From contig JAIXMP010000010.1 in the NCBI GenBank assembly GCA_025677815.1, forward strand, positions 62,001 to 126,000: DNA of 64,000 bases, read 5' to 3'. Source of the DNA: Phascolomyces articulosus. Its lineage: Eukaryota > Mucoromycota > Mucoromycetes > Mucorales > Lichtheimiaceae. Positions within the stretch are counted from its first letter, which is position 1, and the number at the start of each line of letters is the position of its first letter. Below, piece by piece: positions 46,052-58,187 of this stretch. A model generated the notes under the pieces. It searched no databases. It worked only from the letters and a program-made list of their open reading frames with translations, and was not told the DNA's origin. A program made the position numbers and the translations under genes.

Positions 46052-47988
46052 ATGGCAGGTGGTAAGGTAGCTGCACGAAAACGCAAAAGAACAAATACTG
46101 GTGTGCAAAAAGAAAACATAATCACCAATGGACGACGAAATACCCCTTTAACACTATTTCAGCGCCAAACAGGTAAAAAAAAAATACATTAGTTAATAGG
46201 AATGTTGTAATAACGTACACTTAAATGCTTGTAATGGTCACAGAGGTAAACGATTCAAGAGACGTCAATCCCGAAGAAGTTAATTCGTTACAATCTTTGT
46301 CAAGGTAAGATAATTAGATCGTAGTTATATTTATTCTTGACAGTAGCTGATGCTGTCAAAAGCCATAGCAATGTTACTTCTGTACCTACTCCTGGTGACA
46401 GACCTGTTTCTTTTTCTGAAGAAACAGCCACCCCTGTCTCCTTACTTGATCACGAACCAAGTCCACCAGCGCCATCACAACCACCATTACCTCGGCAGCA
46501 ACACCCCCTTTTGCGTTCCTTGGAAACCACTTACGCAGTTAGTGAAGGGTATGTCTTTCTTTTTTTTTCAGAAATGTTTTTAATAATCAATTTATGCTCA
46601 TAATAGCTAAATTAGAGTATCTTCTTCCTCAACTACAAACCAATCCGAGTATGTGAAGTTTTTATTTTGCTTCTTGAAAAGTATTTATTTACCATCTTTT
46701 AACTTGAAATTTATGCATTGATATAGTAATTCCTTTATTACTGCTGCTCCACTTTCCCCGGTACCTCCTGTTGTGAGCGAACATACTTCTGAACAACTTG
46801 ATTTCGCTGCTAATAATTTACTGAACCAAACATCAAATCTCATCCCACTCCGGTACCTATAATGGACAATCATACATTTTTCTTTTTTTATTTTTCTCTT
46901 ATAATCCATTTGTACTTACTACATATTTCAAACCATTTTTAAATTAGTAAACAAAAGCAAATGTTAACGTTTGATCCAGAAGACATATATACATGGGAGA
47001 AATTTGAAACAGATGTTGGTATGTACATATACACGGTTAACGTGTTCCCTGATACAGCTGAAAGCAACGAAGCAGCAGATAATCTGGCGATCAAATACAC
47101 TTCTGCAATAATCGATTTCGAAAAATATGATTATGAAGCAGACAAGGTAATACAGAGTGAAGTAAGTATAATATCTCTTATATGATTTGTTTGGAAAAAG
47201 CTGGATAATGAATATGGGTGATATCCTAACTTTTATTATGACGATATTAAGTTTCGACGATTGATGCCGTTGAAGAGAACATCAGCACATGAACAAGTCA
47301 AAACCAAAGCGACTAAGTATCAGTTTCCAAGAGATCTTCTCCCAACTGGATTTCGGACACATCGTAGCAAAAAACAACTGTTCTACCTCATTGATAGACT
47401 ACGGTACGATATTGTATTTACAGAGTTTAAAATAACGTAACTCATTATGAATTATGTATATAGGTTTGCAAGGGAAAGATATTCAGATAATGGAACGCTG
47501 CTACAAAGTCAATTTATATCCGATATACTTTTCCAAGTATTTTTTAACGAAAGAGGTAGAGGTGGACCTCGTGTTTCTCCAACACCAAACTTGATACCAC
47601 TTGCCTTGATTTGCATTACTTTCACGATGGTAATGGAAATTATTTGTCTCTTTTGATTATGAAGTAAATGAAGAGACTCTTATCAACCTCATGACAAAAA
47701 AATTAGATTTATTTCCACCTGTGTAAATCTTGCAACCATCCACAGGCTACTGAAAAAAACACAATGTTTACTGCAAATAGTTATTGGCGTGACGTATATG
47801 ACAACTATTTACACAGGCGAACAAGTGAAACTCGAAATATTGATTGGGATAGAATTTCGGAATATCACACTAATGTAATTAGAGGGTTACAAGGACGTAC
47901 TCATAATGAAGCATTGGATACAACCAATGCTGCTGAAACAGAGTTACGACTCTACGATGGTATTAGTGACAATGATATGATTGATTGA
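46052..47988 (+). CDS. Companion gene of the Plavaka-like transposon, function unknown
   Basis: Nine exons give one open frame of 433 codons: 46052-46172, 46244-46304, 46363-46548, 46616-46648, 46727-46852, 46948-47161, 47252-47403, 47464-47629 and 47746-47988. The N-terminus is strongly basic (MAGGKVAARKRKRTN), like a nuclear or DNA-binding signal. The next ~140 residues are Pro/Ser-rich and disordered. The C-terminal ~230 residues look folded: DPEDIYTWEKFETDV, KKQLFYLIDRLRFARERYSD, ISDILFQVFFNERG, NLIPLALICITFTMATEKNT and YWRDVYDNYLHRR. The last part reminds me of repetitive fungal DUF6532-type proteins, unverified. Unlike the transposase it is intact. Exon 3's acceptor is less certain. Confidence 0.62.
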
Positions 47989-48229
47989 TTTGTGATATAC
48001 TAAAATACTCTTTATTTTACATAGTAAACTAATAAAAATAATTTTAATTTCTGTTTCCATTATAATATAAAGCCATGAATACTTTTTTATATAAAACTTC
48101 ATTATCTATCTGTATAAATCGAGAATTGTTTATTAATCATATGTCCATTAGTAGCAGAAGATTATACATAATTTCAGTCGAATTACACAGCAGCGTATCA
48201 TAGTTTCTGAATGAGCATTTATTTACATG

Positions 48230-48360
48230 TATTTGCATTTAAATGCATTTAAATGCATTTAAAAGCCGCAAATAAACATTTAAATGAATTTAAAATGGGA
48301 GGGTTACTAATATAACATTTATTGCATTTATATACATTTAAATGTATATAAATGTAAATA
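48230..48360 (-). repeat. Right subterminal array of ATTTAAATG-type motifs
   Basis: Three nearly perfect GCATTTAAATGCATTTAAAT-type units, then dispersed copies and a TATACATTTAAATGTATATA palindrome. Read on the opposite strand, several match the left array. Confidence 0.65.
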
Positions 48361-49142
48361 CATGCAAATACAGAGATTATGATGAACATTAAGGTAAATC
48401 CTTTGAATCACTATTTTGGGCGCATCAAAACAAGCGATATTATTATGTATTTTAAGCGACCATGAAGAAAAGATCGTTCGTGGCCGTACAATACTCGACT
48501 AACAAGGCGGCGTTTATGATCCACGGTGCCATACATGATAATCGTTAAGATACTGCATGTGTTGTTCATGCGTATGTTGTAAATCATTTTATATTCCACT
48601 AGCTCGCCTGTACTTTATGGGGATGTGCATATACATAATAATCGTATTACACCAACAGCAATAGCAAACTATGAGCAGTAGTATATTATGCGTATTGAAC
48701 CTGTATTGCCTCTTTTTTATAAAAAAAAACATAGACATACAATGTATGAAAAGCCCTTTTCGGATTTTGGTCACTAACTCCTCCCTATTTCACGAGATGT
48801 TTGTGCCTTCTTTGAAGATCATAGCGTATACATGAATTATTATGGTGGTATCTTATTTCCACTGAAAGAAGGAAAGTAATCAGCCAAAGCACTTATTTTA
48901 CAAAATCATGGTTTGTTGGTTCTTGGTAAGACGGTAAATGATACTATATATTGATTTCTTGTAGTAAATCTCAAGAGCTTGCTGAAGCAGCGTCTCCCAA
49001 TGGTTGGAAAGATTTAGAGCTGATTGAAATCAAAGTGGCTCGTAATGTCAAACAAGAAATTGGCGATACGAAATAAGGAATTTTGGATTATCAACCACTA
49101 TTTCAAATAATTATAGAGTTACAACCTGATTGCCTTGAAATA

Positions 49143-50900
49143 TAAAAATAGAAAATAACTTTATAATTCATTACCCTTCCTCCTCATTTTTATCACTCTT
49201 AGTAACATAAATCAATCCCTCAATTTTTGTAACATTATTTTTTTTCCACCTCATAAATTCATTGCCTTCATACTGTTATCCACAGATGGAACAGCAATCA
49301 TACTCTTCCCCCCGTTTTCCGTAATACGTTGTGTCATTTTTTCACAAATAGGTTTACCAACAACCGGTATAAATAAAGGGTTGATCCTTTTTATTTCTAT
49401 AGTGCACGTACCCTTTTTTCTCATTGCAGTCAATTCTCTCTTGATGTAGCAACAGTATTTTCCTTTCCTTTCTCTTTCCTTAATTATAACTTTCACCGTT
49501 CACTCTGTTTATATTCTTATTTGTATTTCTTGTGCATAAAAAAAAAGCCAAGTTACCCTAACACAACATCGCATCACCACAGCACTTTTTTTTTTTTTTG
49601 CTGCTGATTGAATGGTGATTAATATAATTAAAAGTATGCAACATACAGTTCACGTAGATGAAACATAATACCGTGTATCAAATATAATTATAGATGTTTC
49701 CATGAAATCTTCTGATTGGAAAATGTTTCAAATGGGAAACTAGATACATAAATATATACTTATAATCATTGATAAGAAACAATTGTATTATTTAATACAA
49801 TAACCACCGTACATACTACCATTTAAGATGTATGATCATCACTATCTATGGAAAGCTTACTAGTAAAAGTACTCGATACGGTCGTTATAGTTTGTAAAAA
49901 AGGAAAGGTACAGGTTAAATTAAAGTACAAGCATTTTTAGTTCTAACCAAAATATATAAAAACCTATATATAATGACATGGTATTTCATTGTGATAATAT
50001 ATATATAATAACATTATGTTCCCAAGAACGAAGTTGTGACATTTATATCCTACCTTTTTTTATGAATGTTTTTTTTTGTGGTATAAAAAATGCATTCATG
50101 GCGATAATGAATAGATATTTCTATCTATCATAACGTAAGACATTATGCATATGTACTCGCTCATGTGTACTTAAATAACAATTCGATTTAGAATAGCATA
50201 TCAAAGCAGAAATAACAACACTATATTAGTATCTTTATATTGATGCACATAAAAAATGCATAAATATGCCAGTGGATACGTATCAAGTTTGTCTTATCGC
50301 TTACGTGTTCTAAATACAAATATTATAATAGGTGAATAGTGCCATGACGTATCTAAGAAGAATTTGAATTATACAACAGTATTACTATGTTCTTTTTTAA
50401 TAATGCATATGTAGTAGTTCCAAACATATGTCTTTATAACACAAAATCCACACATGCTCTATATTAATTATAGAGGCAGTAAGGAAATAAAAGAAGTATT
50501 TTAAAATCTTGAAGCAAATTTTTGTATGCACCGTCAGGTACTGTGATGTATAGCCATGTTGTATATGTATATCTTTATCGTTATGCATCATCGATCCTTG
50601 ATAATATATATATAACACGTTTCTAATGAGAGAAATGAGACGTGTAAGATTTATATCGTATTAAACGTCTTCTTCTTTCCACGTGCAACCTGAAGTTATT
50701 CCCTTATTGGTTCTTGTAAGGAGCAGCAAATTTTGTTTCCTGCAAAACCTTGCATTTTTTTGATCCAGATAAACAAATATGACAATATGAATATATAAAA
50801 ATATAAAAAAAAGAAACTGTCAATTTATTTCACCGCCTGGTTTTATTACATTTTTCTATTTTTTTTTTCTTTGCTGATACTAATTGTTAGTTTTTACACC
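49143..50900. other. Gene-poor stretch between the dead and intact aldolase-family copies
   Basis: Mostly AT-rich sequence. On minus, 49251-49370 reads VGKPICEKMTQRITENGG and continues to a stop, which could be a terminal exon fragment of an unidentified gene, but no upstream exon was found. The right end carries the promoter and leader of copy 2 with a C/T-rich tract near 50850-50880. Confidence 0.4.
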
Positions 50901-52372
50901 ATGTTAGCTCAACTACACAAACTGTTATCGTACGTAATAATGGTATAAATTATTGTTAGATAGCTGAGTCAAAGTTAGTGCTATCAAATAAAAAAAAATA
51001 ATAAAGTACAGTCGGTACTTACACTGGTTACTAATTGCTAGCAAACACATGCTCTATTTTTCTTAGGAATGATCACCATGATTCACCGTATTCATTTGAA
51101 AAATATCATTCAAAGATAACATTGAATGGACAAGAAAAACAACAAAAGCAGCAACAGCCTGCTGTCAGGTATCTGTGTTCCAGATCGGAGCAAAAAATCG
51201 TGTTGACTGGAACTGAGACAGAAGAACAAGCACGAGCAGCTGAACAAGTCCATATTCAAGTGCCTGAGGTACCCAAATTTGTGAGTTTTCATGAACAACG
51301 AGTTCACATGAAGCAAAAACTAGCAGCAGGTTTTAGGTATGTAGTATAAATAAAAAGAAAAACAAATGTATTACGTATTATTCATTTAGAGTTGAAGGTC
51401 ATAAAATAACTAACAACATATATAATGACACACTTCCTTTTGTTTTGTTTTATATAATGCAAATGCTTATTACAATAATAAACATTCCATTTTAGATTGA
51501 TGGCATATTATGGACATGATGAAGGGCTTGCAGGACATATCACTTTTAGAGACCCGGAATATCCTGATTTGTATTGGTAAGCATCTGCCTTTTTTTTTTT
51601 TTTTGAAATACAAGGTTTCATTCTTTTTGTATACAAAGATGCTTATATATTTATATATGGGGAAATAATAATAATAGGGTGAATCCTTTAGCCAAATACT
51701 TTGGACATATCAAAGCCAGTGATTTAATTTTAATGGACAATCAAGGAAAAATTGTTCGTGGCCGCACCATTATTAACAAGGCAGCGTTTATGATTCATGG
51801 TGCCATCCATGAAGCTCGTCCAGATATTACATGCGCAGTACACACGTACGTAATAAATAGCTTTTCTCTTTATATCACCCCTTTTTATTAATGTTTTACT
51901 ATTTACTGACAATAATATAATGTATACAAATAGACATACGAGATTTGGAAGAACCTTTTCAGCCTTTGGACGTAAATTGCTCCCCATTTCACAAGACGCT
52001 GCTATCTTTTTTGAAGATCATAGCGTTTACGATAATTTCGGTGGTGTCGTGTTTGCAAGAGAAGAGGGTCAAAGGTTGTCAAAAGCGTTGGGTCCTACCA
52101 ACAAAGCACTGATTCTTCAGAATCATGGCTTGTTGACGACTGGTAAAACCGTGGATGAAGCCATCTATTGGTTTCTCCTCATGGAACGTTGTTGTGAATC
52201 TCAAATACTTGCTGAAGCAGCGTGTCCTAATGGTTGGAAAGATCTAAAAATTATTAACACCAAGGTCGCTCGTGGAGTAAAATGTAATACAGGTGATCCT
52301 CGGTCTGGATATATGAAATATCAACCATTGTTCCAAATGATTACCAAATTACAACCTGATTGCCTTGAATAA
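50901..52372 (+). CDS. Class II aldolase/adducin-domain protein (copy 2, intact)
   Basis: Five exons are in phase: 50901-50929, 51067-51336, 51496-51576, 51678-51845 and 51934-52372 (328 aa). Exons 3, 4 and 5 have exactly the same lengths (81, 168, 439) as copy 1 at 4543-5934, so the two are clear paralogs. Zinc-ligand motifs are kept: [18 protein letters not shown] and [12 protein letters not shown]. The N-terminus differs: a 29-base first exon ([10 protein letters not shown]) and a Gln/Lys-rich stretch replace the short MSTSEAPS start. The start ATG follows a tacacc context. It lies downstream of the dead copy in the same orientation. The substrate is unknown; divergence at the N-terminus suggests different localisation or partner use. 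Confidence 0.88.
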
Positions 52373-55300
52373 GAATAAATAAAATGCTCCTTCTTTATGG
52401 CTTGCTTGCCCTCTATTTCTGTATGTGCCTCTTTTCTATTACTAATACCCTATCCATTATATTCCAAATTTAATTAAAAGGGCTATTATATATCTATATA
52501 CAGGAATGTTTGTTCATTAATAAATTATTATTATCATTATATTATTAATCATCATTTACGATGGCCATTTTTTATTATCTTTATGGGAAAAGTATTGCAT
52601 TTATCACTATCGACTTATTGTTTATTATTGAGATATAAACTACACATCCGTGGTATAATATACTACATTTCAAAGGAACAAAAAAGTAAGATCTTCATGG
52701 TTATTATTCAGCTATAAGATTTGAATTATTCGTTTTATTTGTGCGTCGTCAACGATAAATAATAAAGCATAGTTATTATGCGGGTTGACTCCTAATTTAA
52801 ATAAAACATTTTTTTTACTGGTTCTCTCAACAAAGAAAAAGGAGACCAAGACTCTTGAAAATGGAACAGCGCAAGATATATAAAAATGCTATCGATGGCA
52901 TACAAAAGATAATATATAAGAAATGGTGAATTCAATAATGTATAATCTTCTCCGACCCAAACTCATATATATATATATAAACAATATTATCCTCAAAGAA
53001 AATCTTGAATAATATAGCAGATTGTTACTTGATAACAACATTAATCATATATACATAATATTACGACTTTTTGTCATGGTGATCAATAATATGTATAGAT
53101 AACACAAGAACAACGACAACGGACTGGTTTTTTCTCTTGAAAATTTTTCAAGATGGCTTTTCCATAAATGCAAATTTTTTTCTTGATTATCGGATGTGAT
53201 AACAATAAGGATTGGATATGATGAATCCCCATCCTCAAAAGATAATTGTTTATTATGAGTAAGATGATGGCTTTGTTTGCATATTATTTAACTGCCTTTT
53301 TCTTTCCTTTTGTTGTTACGCAATTTTAAAAAGAAACCGTCAACAACGATGAATGATTTGTCTGAGGCTGTGCAGCATCATCATTCATCATCTCGATACA
53401 TTCATTATATCTATATCTCAAAATGGGTGTGTTGGTAAATAAATAATACCATTAGAAGGACACAAATCTTTCAAAAAGAATCGTAATACAATGGAGTGAA
53501 TCAAGTAACGCAACAATATAAAAATTACTTATGTGGCGTCTTCTTGTTTGCATGTTTTGTTGTTGTTTTGGTGCACATCTCAGTGTGTAAGTTGTGCTGC
53601 AAGAAAAAACAACCATGCAAATTGGGCGGGGGTTATGTTAGCATGATAATAACCTACTATTACTCACTATTATAAGATGACGTTCACTCCTTAACTTTTA
53701 TAGAATGATTATTCATCATTGTCATTTTTATAAAAGTAAATACGTATTGTGTTTTTTCTATATAATAATAATATATTATAAAGGAGCTGTTGTTAAAAGT
53801 AGTACCAACAGGAAGGGACGGTGACGATTATTATTTTATTGTATGCCATGATCAGATGAATCTTCATCTTTTCTACTTTCTCAATAAAGCTTCAAAGATG
53901 ATAAGTCTACTTTGGTTTTTTTTTCTTTTGATCAAGTCTTCTATTATTATTATTATTATTATTATTATAATAATCGTAAAAGCACAGTATAATAATAGTT
54001 TAATAATGATCGACCACAGTCTTATAGTCTATTTCTTTAAACTATAGATAGAAATGGGTAGAAACTTTGAAATGATAGCCATATCATCTTATCATCATGT
54101 GTATTCTATATTTGTGTGAGAGTAAAATAACCAAGACCCCATGCTTTCATTTTATCCTGTTTTGTTGATTCTATTATGAAATAATTCCCGTTCGTAATAA
54201 TTCATAACTTAATAATAATAAAATGATACATCGATGATTAATCAGTCGTATATGCGGAATATGCTATCCTGATTTCAAGGATGAAAAGACGGGTTCTTTT
54301 ATATCCGAAATTGTGCCATAGTAATAAAAAAAGCGGCTGCGGAAAAAAAACGAGTATGTTTTTTGTGTTACAATTTTGCTGGTAGTACAGGTTTATTACT
54401 CCCACTCCCTCTCCTCCCATTCATTAAAATAACAGTCCAAACATATAAACCAGTAACAAAACGTCATCATGGGGTTAAAGTCACGTTGATGATTTAAGTT
54501 GTAAAACGTGTGAACCTGTGAAATGTCTCGCAGCATCCCAAAAGCCTTTTTTTTCTTATAGAATGATAATGATCTATAAAGGAAGGAAGAATGGTGATGA
54601 TGATGTTTATTACTATTATTAAGAAAAGGGCTGATGTCTTACATTTTTACACAAAACGGCTTGAAACGATATGTTGCGCAGCAATCCTTTTCCTTTTCTC
54701 TCCCTTCCTTCTTTCCAAGCCACTTGATTTCCATTGGGTTAGTTTTGTGTTCTTCTCTCCTCCTCTCCCTCTCCCCCCAAACTCTCACCCCCAATAAATG
54801 AAAAATTTAAACGTCCGTCAACCAAAAGCAAAACTGAGTGATGAGAAAAATAAACCCCGTATAAAAGAGATTGCGGTTTTTTTTTCTTTTTTTCTTTTCC
54901 TTTTTTTCCTTGATATTCGAACTGTTGCGAGACATTTTCTTCATTTTTCACATTTTGAAAAACAAACGACCGACATACGAAAAGCCTTTTGATACGCATT
55001 CATAAACAACAACTACAACAACAACCTCTTTTAAAACAACTACTTTCAAACAACAACTAAAAAAAAACAAAACCTTACCGTTTTTTTATTAATTTTCCCC
55101 GTTGTACCAACAAAACCAGAAACAACAGAAACAATCTTTTAATAACTTTGGACATGATTTTCATTCCTGCAACAATCAATTAAAAAGTAATTTTATCAAC
55201 AACAACAACCCACTTTATCGATCCACTTTCTTACTCTTTTTGTTTATTACTCATTCACCTTTATCATTGCCACCAATGCGTCAGTAACTTTTATATTTTA

Positions 55301-55477
55301 ATTACAACGTTTTCATATATACACACACTATACACATAACCCCATCTCTTTTTTTTTTCTTCTTTAATTTAGTTTTTTTTAAAAAAAAGAATCAACAGCT
55401 CTTTCTCTCGTAACACACTCTCTTTATACTAACTTTTTAACCCTCCTCCCCCCTTCTAAATTTCCCCTTTTGAACAA
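52373..55477. other. 3.1 kb without a recognised gene; right part is the cyclin leader
   Basis: 52.4-54.5 kb is AT-rich with microsatellites, including a TTA run at about 53941-53966, and no coding signal. From about 54660 the sequence changes to pyrimidine-rich, then CAA/ACA-rich (55005-55080), then again pyrimidine-rich to the ATG at 55478. This looks like promoter plus a long unstructured leader. Upstream reading frames in it include 54798-54992 (64 codons) and a 3-codon ATG-CGT-CAG-TAA at 55276-55287. Confidence 0.45.
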
Positions 55478-57249
55478 ATGACTACATCTGATGTTCATGT
55501 ATCATCAGCACCTACCTTTGAGCCTACTCCGGTCCCCACCGGACCCAACTTAAGGAGTACGGTCTCTGCTCCATTTTATGCTCAACCTTTTACTTTTGAT
55601 TTTTATAATTCTACTTCGACCGATCCAAATTTGTACTCATTGAATAACCCTCTTGCGTTTACAACTTCTGCTACAACCCATCCTTCTTCTACTTCTTTAC
55701 CACCCTGTACATACATCAATAATTCTTGTTATCCTACGACTACAACAGCAATAACGTTATCAACGTTATCAACGAATACAACAACAAACGCCGTACCACC
55801 TTCCACATGTGCGAGTTTCAGTTCCATCAGCAGTAGCGGTAGTAGTACTAGCAGCAGTGCTATCAGTACCAGTAGTAGTATTTTTAGTGCAGCAGGCAGC
55901 AGTAGTACTATCAGCAGTACAACAAGCAGTATTCCCAATACTTGTGAACTTTTACCGACCGATGAAAAACCTTGTGAGAAGTATAGACAGTTTTTACATT
56001 CATCACGACAAGAACGAACGGTGATGATTGGCAAATTAGTCGGTGAGTACCGTACAATAAGCATACGATATATATATATATATATATAAAAGATAAGAGT
56101 GATGGTAGATATGTATATAAAAAAAGAAGTGGTGCGTGTTTTGGATGGGTGGGTAGGTGAGTGTATTGAGGTTTTGAAGAAAATGGAAAGAGAACGATAG
56201 ATTTACGGCCACACACACACACACACACAACGCAAAGAAAGAAAGAAAAAAAAGCGCATTTTATATCGTTTGTATGTAAAACAAAACATATACGTATATA
56301 TGCGAACAACCGCATACTCAAACTACGCGCTTGTACCCCATATATATGGTTTTTTTCTTTTTTGATTTATTGTTTATTATTTTTTTATTATAACTTGCCG
56401 GGCACAAAAAATTATCATCGATCTCTCTATTCTTCTTCGTTTTTTCATTGTTGTTTTTTAACAATGTATATGATGGGGGTGTTTATCTTTTATATATATC
56501 CTAAACAACAACTACAGCTACAACTACAACAACAAAAAACAGGTTTTTTCTAAATAATATACCTATTATTTTTATATATAGATATTTCAGCTGAAATCAT
56601 TGATTCGATATGGCATCCCAAATTCCTTCAAGATAATCAACGTCAAGCCAAAATCATGTCTACTCGTAACTTCATTCAAGAGATCTTGAAACGATCCAAA
56701 ACGACCTACTCCACACTTCAAATCAGTCTTTTTTATCTTTTTCGAGTGAAAAAAGTAGTCCATGAACGACTTATTCGCCGTCATACAGTCCTGCCTCCTA
56801 CGCCGCCTTCATCTCAAGAAGATTTTGATGATGGTCATGCACAACAAGAAGAGGGACCTGCTCGTAAAAAGCAAAAAAGACAGGTATCTGAACGACTGGA
56901 TGATATCATGTGTTGTGGTCGACGCATGTTCTTAGCATCTCTCATGGTTTCTTCAAAGTATCTGCATGACAAGAACTATCGTAACCGGGCGTGGGCCAAG
57001 ATCTCTGGTTTGGATATTGATGAGATCAATGCGGCTGAGTTGGCCTTTTTACGTTTGATTGATTACAAGTTGTATGTCAGTAAACCAACTTTCGACAAGT
57101 GGTATACTTTGTTGCATGGTTATGTACAGAAACACCAACAACAACAACAACAAAATAATAGTTCAAGTAGTACTATTAATAATAGTAGTAATGTTACAAC
57201 TATTAATTCAGATCCTTCATCTTGTCCTTCAATAAAACCAGAAGTTTAA
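55478..57249 (+). CDS. Pho85-type cyclin (Pcl5/Clg1-like)
   Basis: Two exons are in phase: 55478-56042 and 56582-57249 (410 aa). The first ~170 residues are Ser/Thr-rich and disordered. The cyclin box spans about 215-345 (NFIQEILKRSKTTYSTLQIS, then CGRRMFLASLMVSSKYLHDK, YRNRAWAKISGLDIDEINAA and ELAFLRLIDYKLYV). This is the pattern of Pho80/Pcl-type cyclins that partner Pho85-like kinases in nutrient signalling. An acidic insert with PTPPSSQEDFDD and a basic KKQKR patch interrupts the box. The tail is Gln/Asn/Ser-rich. The single intron is long (539 bases) and contains CA repeats. The sub-type is uncertain. Confidence 0.8.
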
Positions 57250-58187
57250 ACCAAGTTCTTTTTTTTTCTTTTGTTATATAATATATATATATATTGATTA
57301 CTATCATAGAAATAGAACTCCATATAATTAACTAGCGTAACTAACGTATATTATATACTAACTTTAGAAACGGACATCCTATGTATGCCCGCGGGTCTAC
57401 AGGTATCTTTCTCCTTGTTTTTGAGAGCTTTATCATATATACAAAATATATGGGGGACCCCCAAAACGTTTTCGGAAAGTGGTAAGCTGATTGATGAATA
57501 CACAAATAAAGTAAAATGCGACTTTGATCAGCCTTGATTGGAATCAGCCCTTGTTCCACAATAAATTAATCAACAGCAACACGAAGAAAAAACAGAAACA
57601 AAGAGCTTACGTAGCTGATAGTTACACACATGACAATGTGCAATGTGGTTCTTCGCTATATTTAACACAAAAAATTCCGCAGCCACCGCAGTTCTTTTGG
57701 ATAAAATGATGGCGCTTATTTCCTTCTTATTGCTTTTTTGAAATGGCAAATGTATATAGATAAGAGAAAAAAGAGATGGTTTTTTTATGCATGCTTTTAC
57801 TTAATTTATACTACTGCTGTTACTACTACTTTTTTTATACTAAAAAATATATACGTGTTTTCTGTTGTTGTTGTTGTCAATATGCAATAAAAGTTGGATG
57901 AATAAGCGATAAAGGGAAAAGGGAAAGAAAAGGAGGAAATTGTGTGTTTTTTTTTGAAGCTGTTCGAGAGTTGCCAACATCTTTTAAGTATTTCAATGAG
58001 TGTGACTAATTTACAAAGGAAGAATTAATTATATGAAACGATGATAATGACGATAGACCATCATCCCTCTTTTTTGTGTTGTGAAATAGATAGATAATAT
58101 GATGTAAGAAACTAGGATGTTCTTTTTTTTCTGTATGTAATGCATGTGTATGTGTGTGTGAGTGTTTTTTTTCTTCATGCTATATAA
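57250..58187. other. Convergent intergenic region
   Basis: About 940 bases between the cyclin gene and the Mga2-like gene, whose ends face each other. AT-rich, with TG/CA repeats near 58145-58165. No gene is recognised. Confidence 0.45.

Larger units (their letters stand above)
41203..48392. mobile_element. Plavaka-like DNA transposon (CACTA-related) inside an intron
   Basis: The interval between relic exons 3 and 4 of the dead aldolase-family gene holds a two-gene element: a multi-exon transposase on minus (41585-45846) and a divergent companion gene on plus (46052-47988), with a 205-base spacer. Irregular arrays of a CATTTAAATGC-type motif lie near both ends (about 41340-41460 and 48230-48360), partly as inverted copies. 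Exact termini, terminal inverted repeats and target-site duplication could not be fixed by eye. The stated limits are the maximum possible extent; the true element is somewhat shorter. Confidence 0.75.
40822..49142 (+). pseudogene. Dead third copy of the class II aldolase/adducin-family gene, split by a transposon
   Basis: Relics of exons 2 to 5 are present in order and orientation: 40822-40985, 41122-41202, 48393-48571 and about 48745-49142. They match copies 1 and 2 exon for exon ([68 protein letters not shown] SPNGWKDLELIEIKVA, LQPDCLE-type end). Damage includes a TGA at 40879-40881, several stops and frameshifts in exons 4 and 5, and a lost G at the exon-3 donor. About 7.2 kb of foreign DNA occupies the position of intron 3. 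No intact first exon was found. It is non-functional, and lies 1.76 kb upstream of intact copy 2 in tandem orientation. Confidence 0.88.

Noticed and set aside
41203..48392. Kyakuja-Dileera-Zisupton (KDZ) identity for the DNA transposon
   Set aside because: The transposase core (LASDQTIICGN, AWPLYIKLGN, PRCLVP, HHMVWKYKEDIQKFG patterns) fits Plavaka-type transposases better than KDZ proteins.
53941..53966. Tandem TTA units considered as part of a CRISPR-like or satellite array
   Set aside because: A simple trinucleotide microsatellite without spacers or higher-order structure.
55729..56064. Minus-strand hydrophobic open frame opposite the cyclin gene
   Set aside because: It is the antisense of a Ser/Thr-rich exon, which produces Leu/Val-rich peptides artificially.
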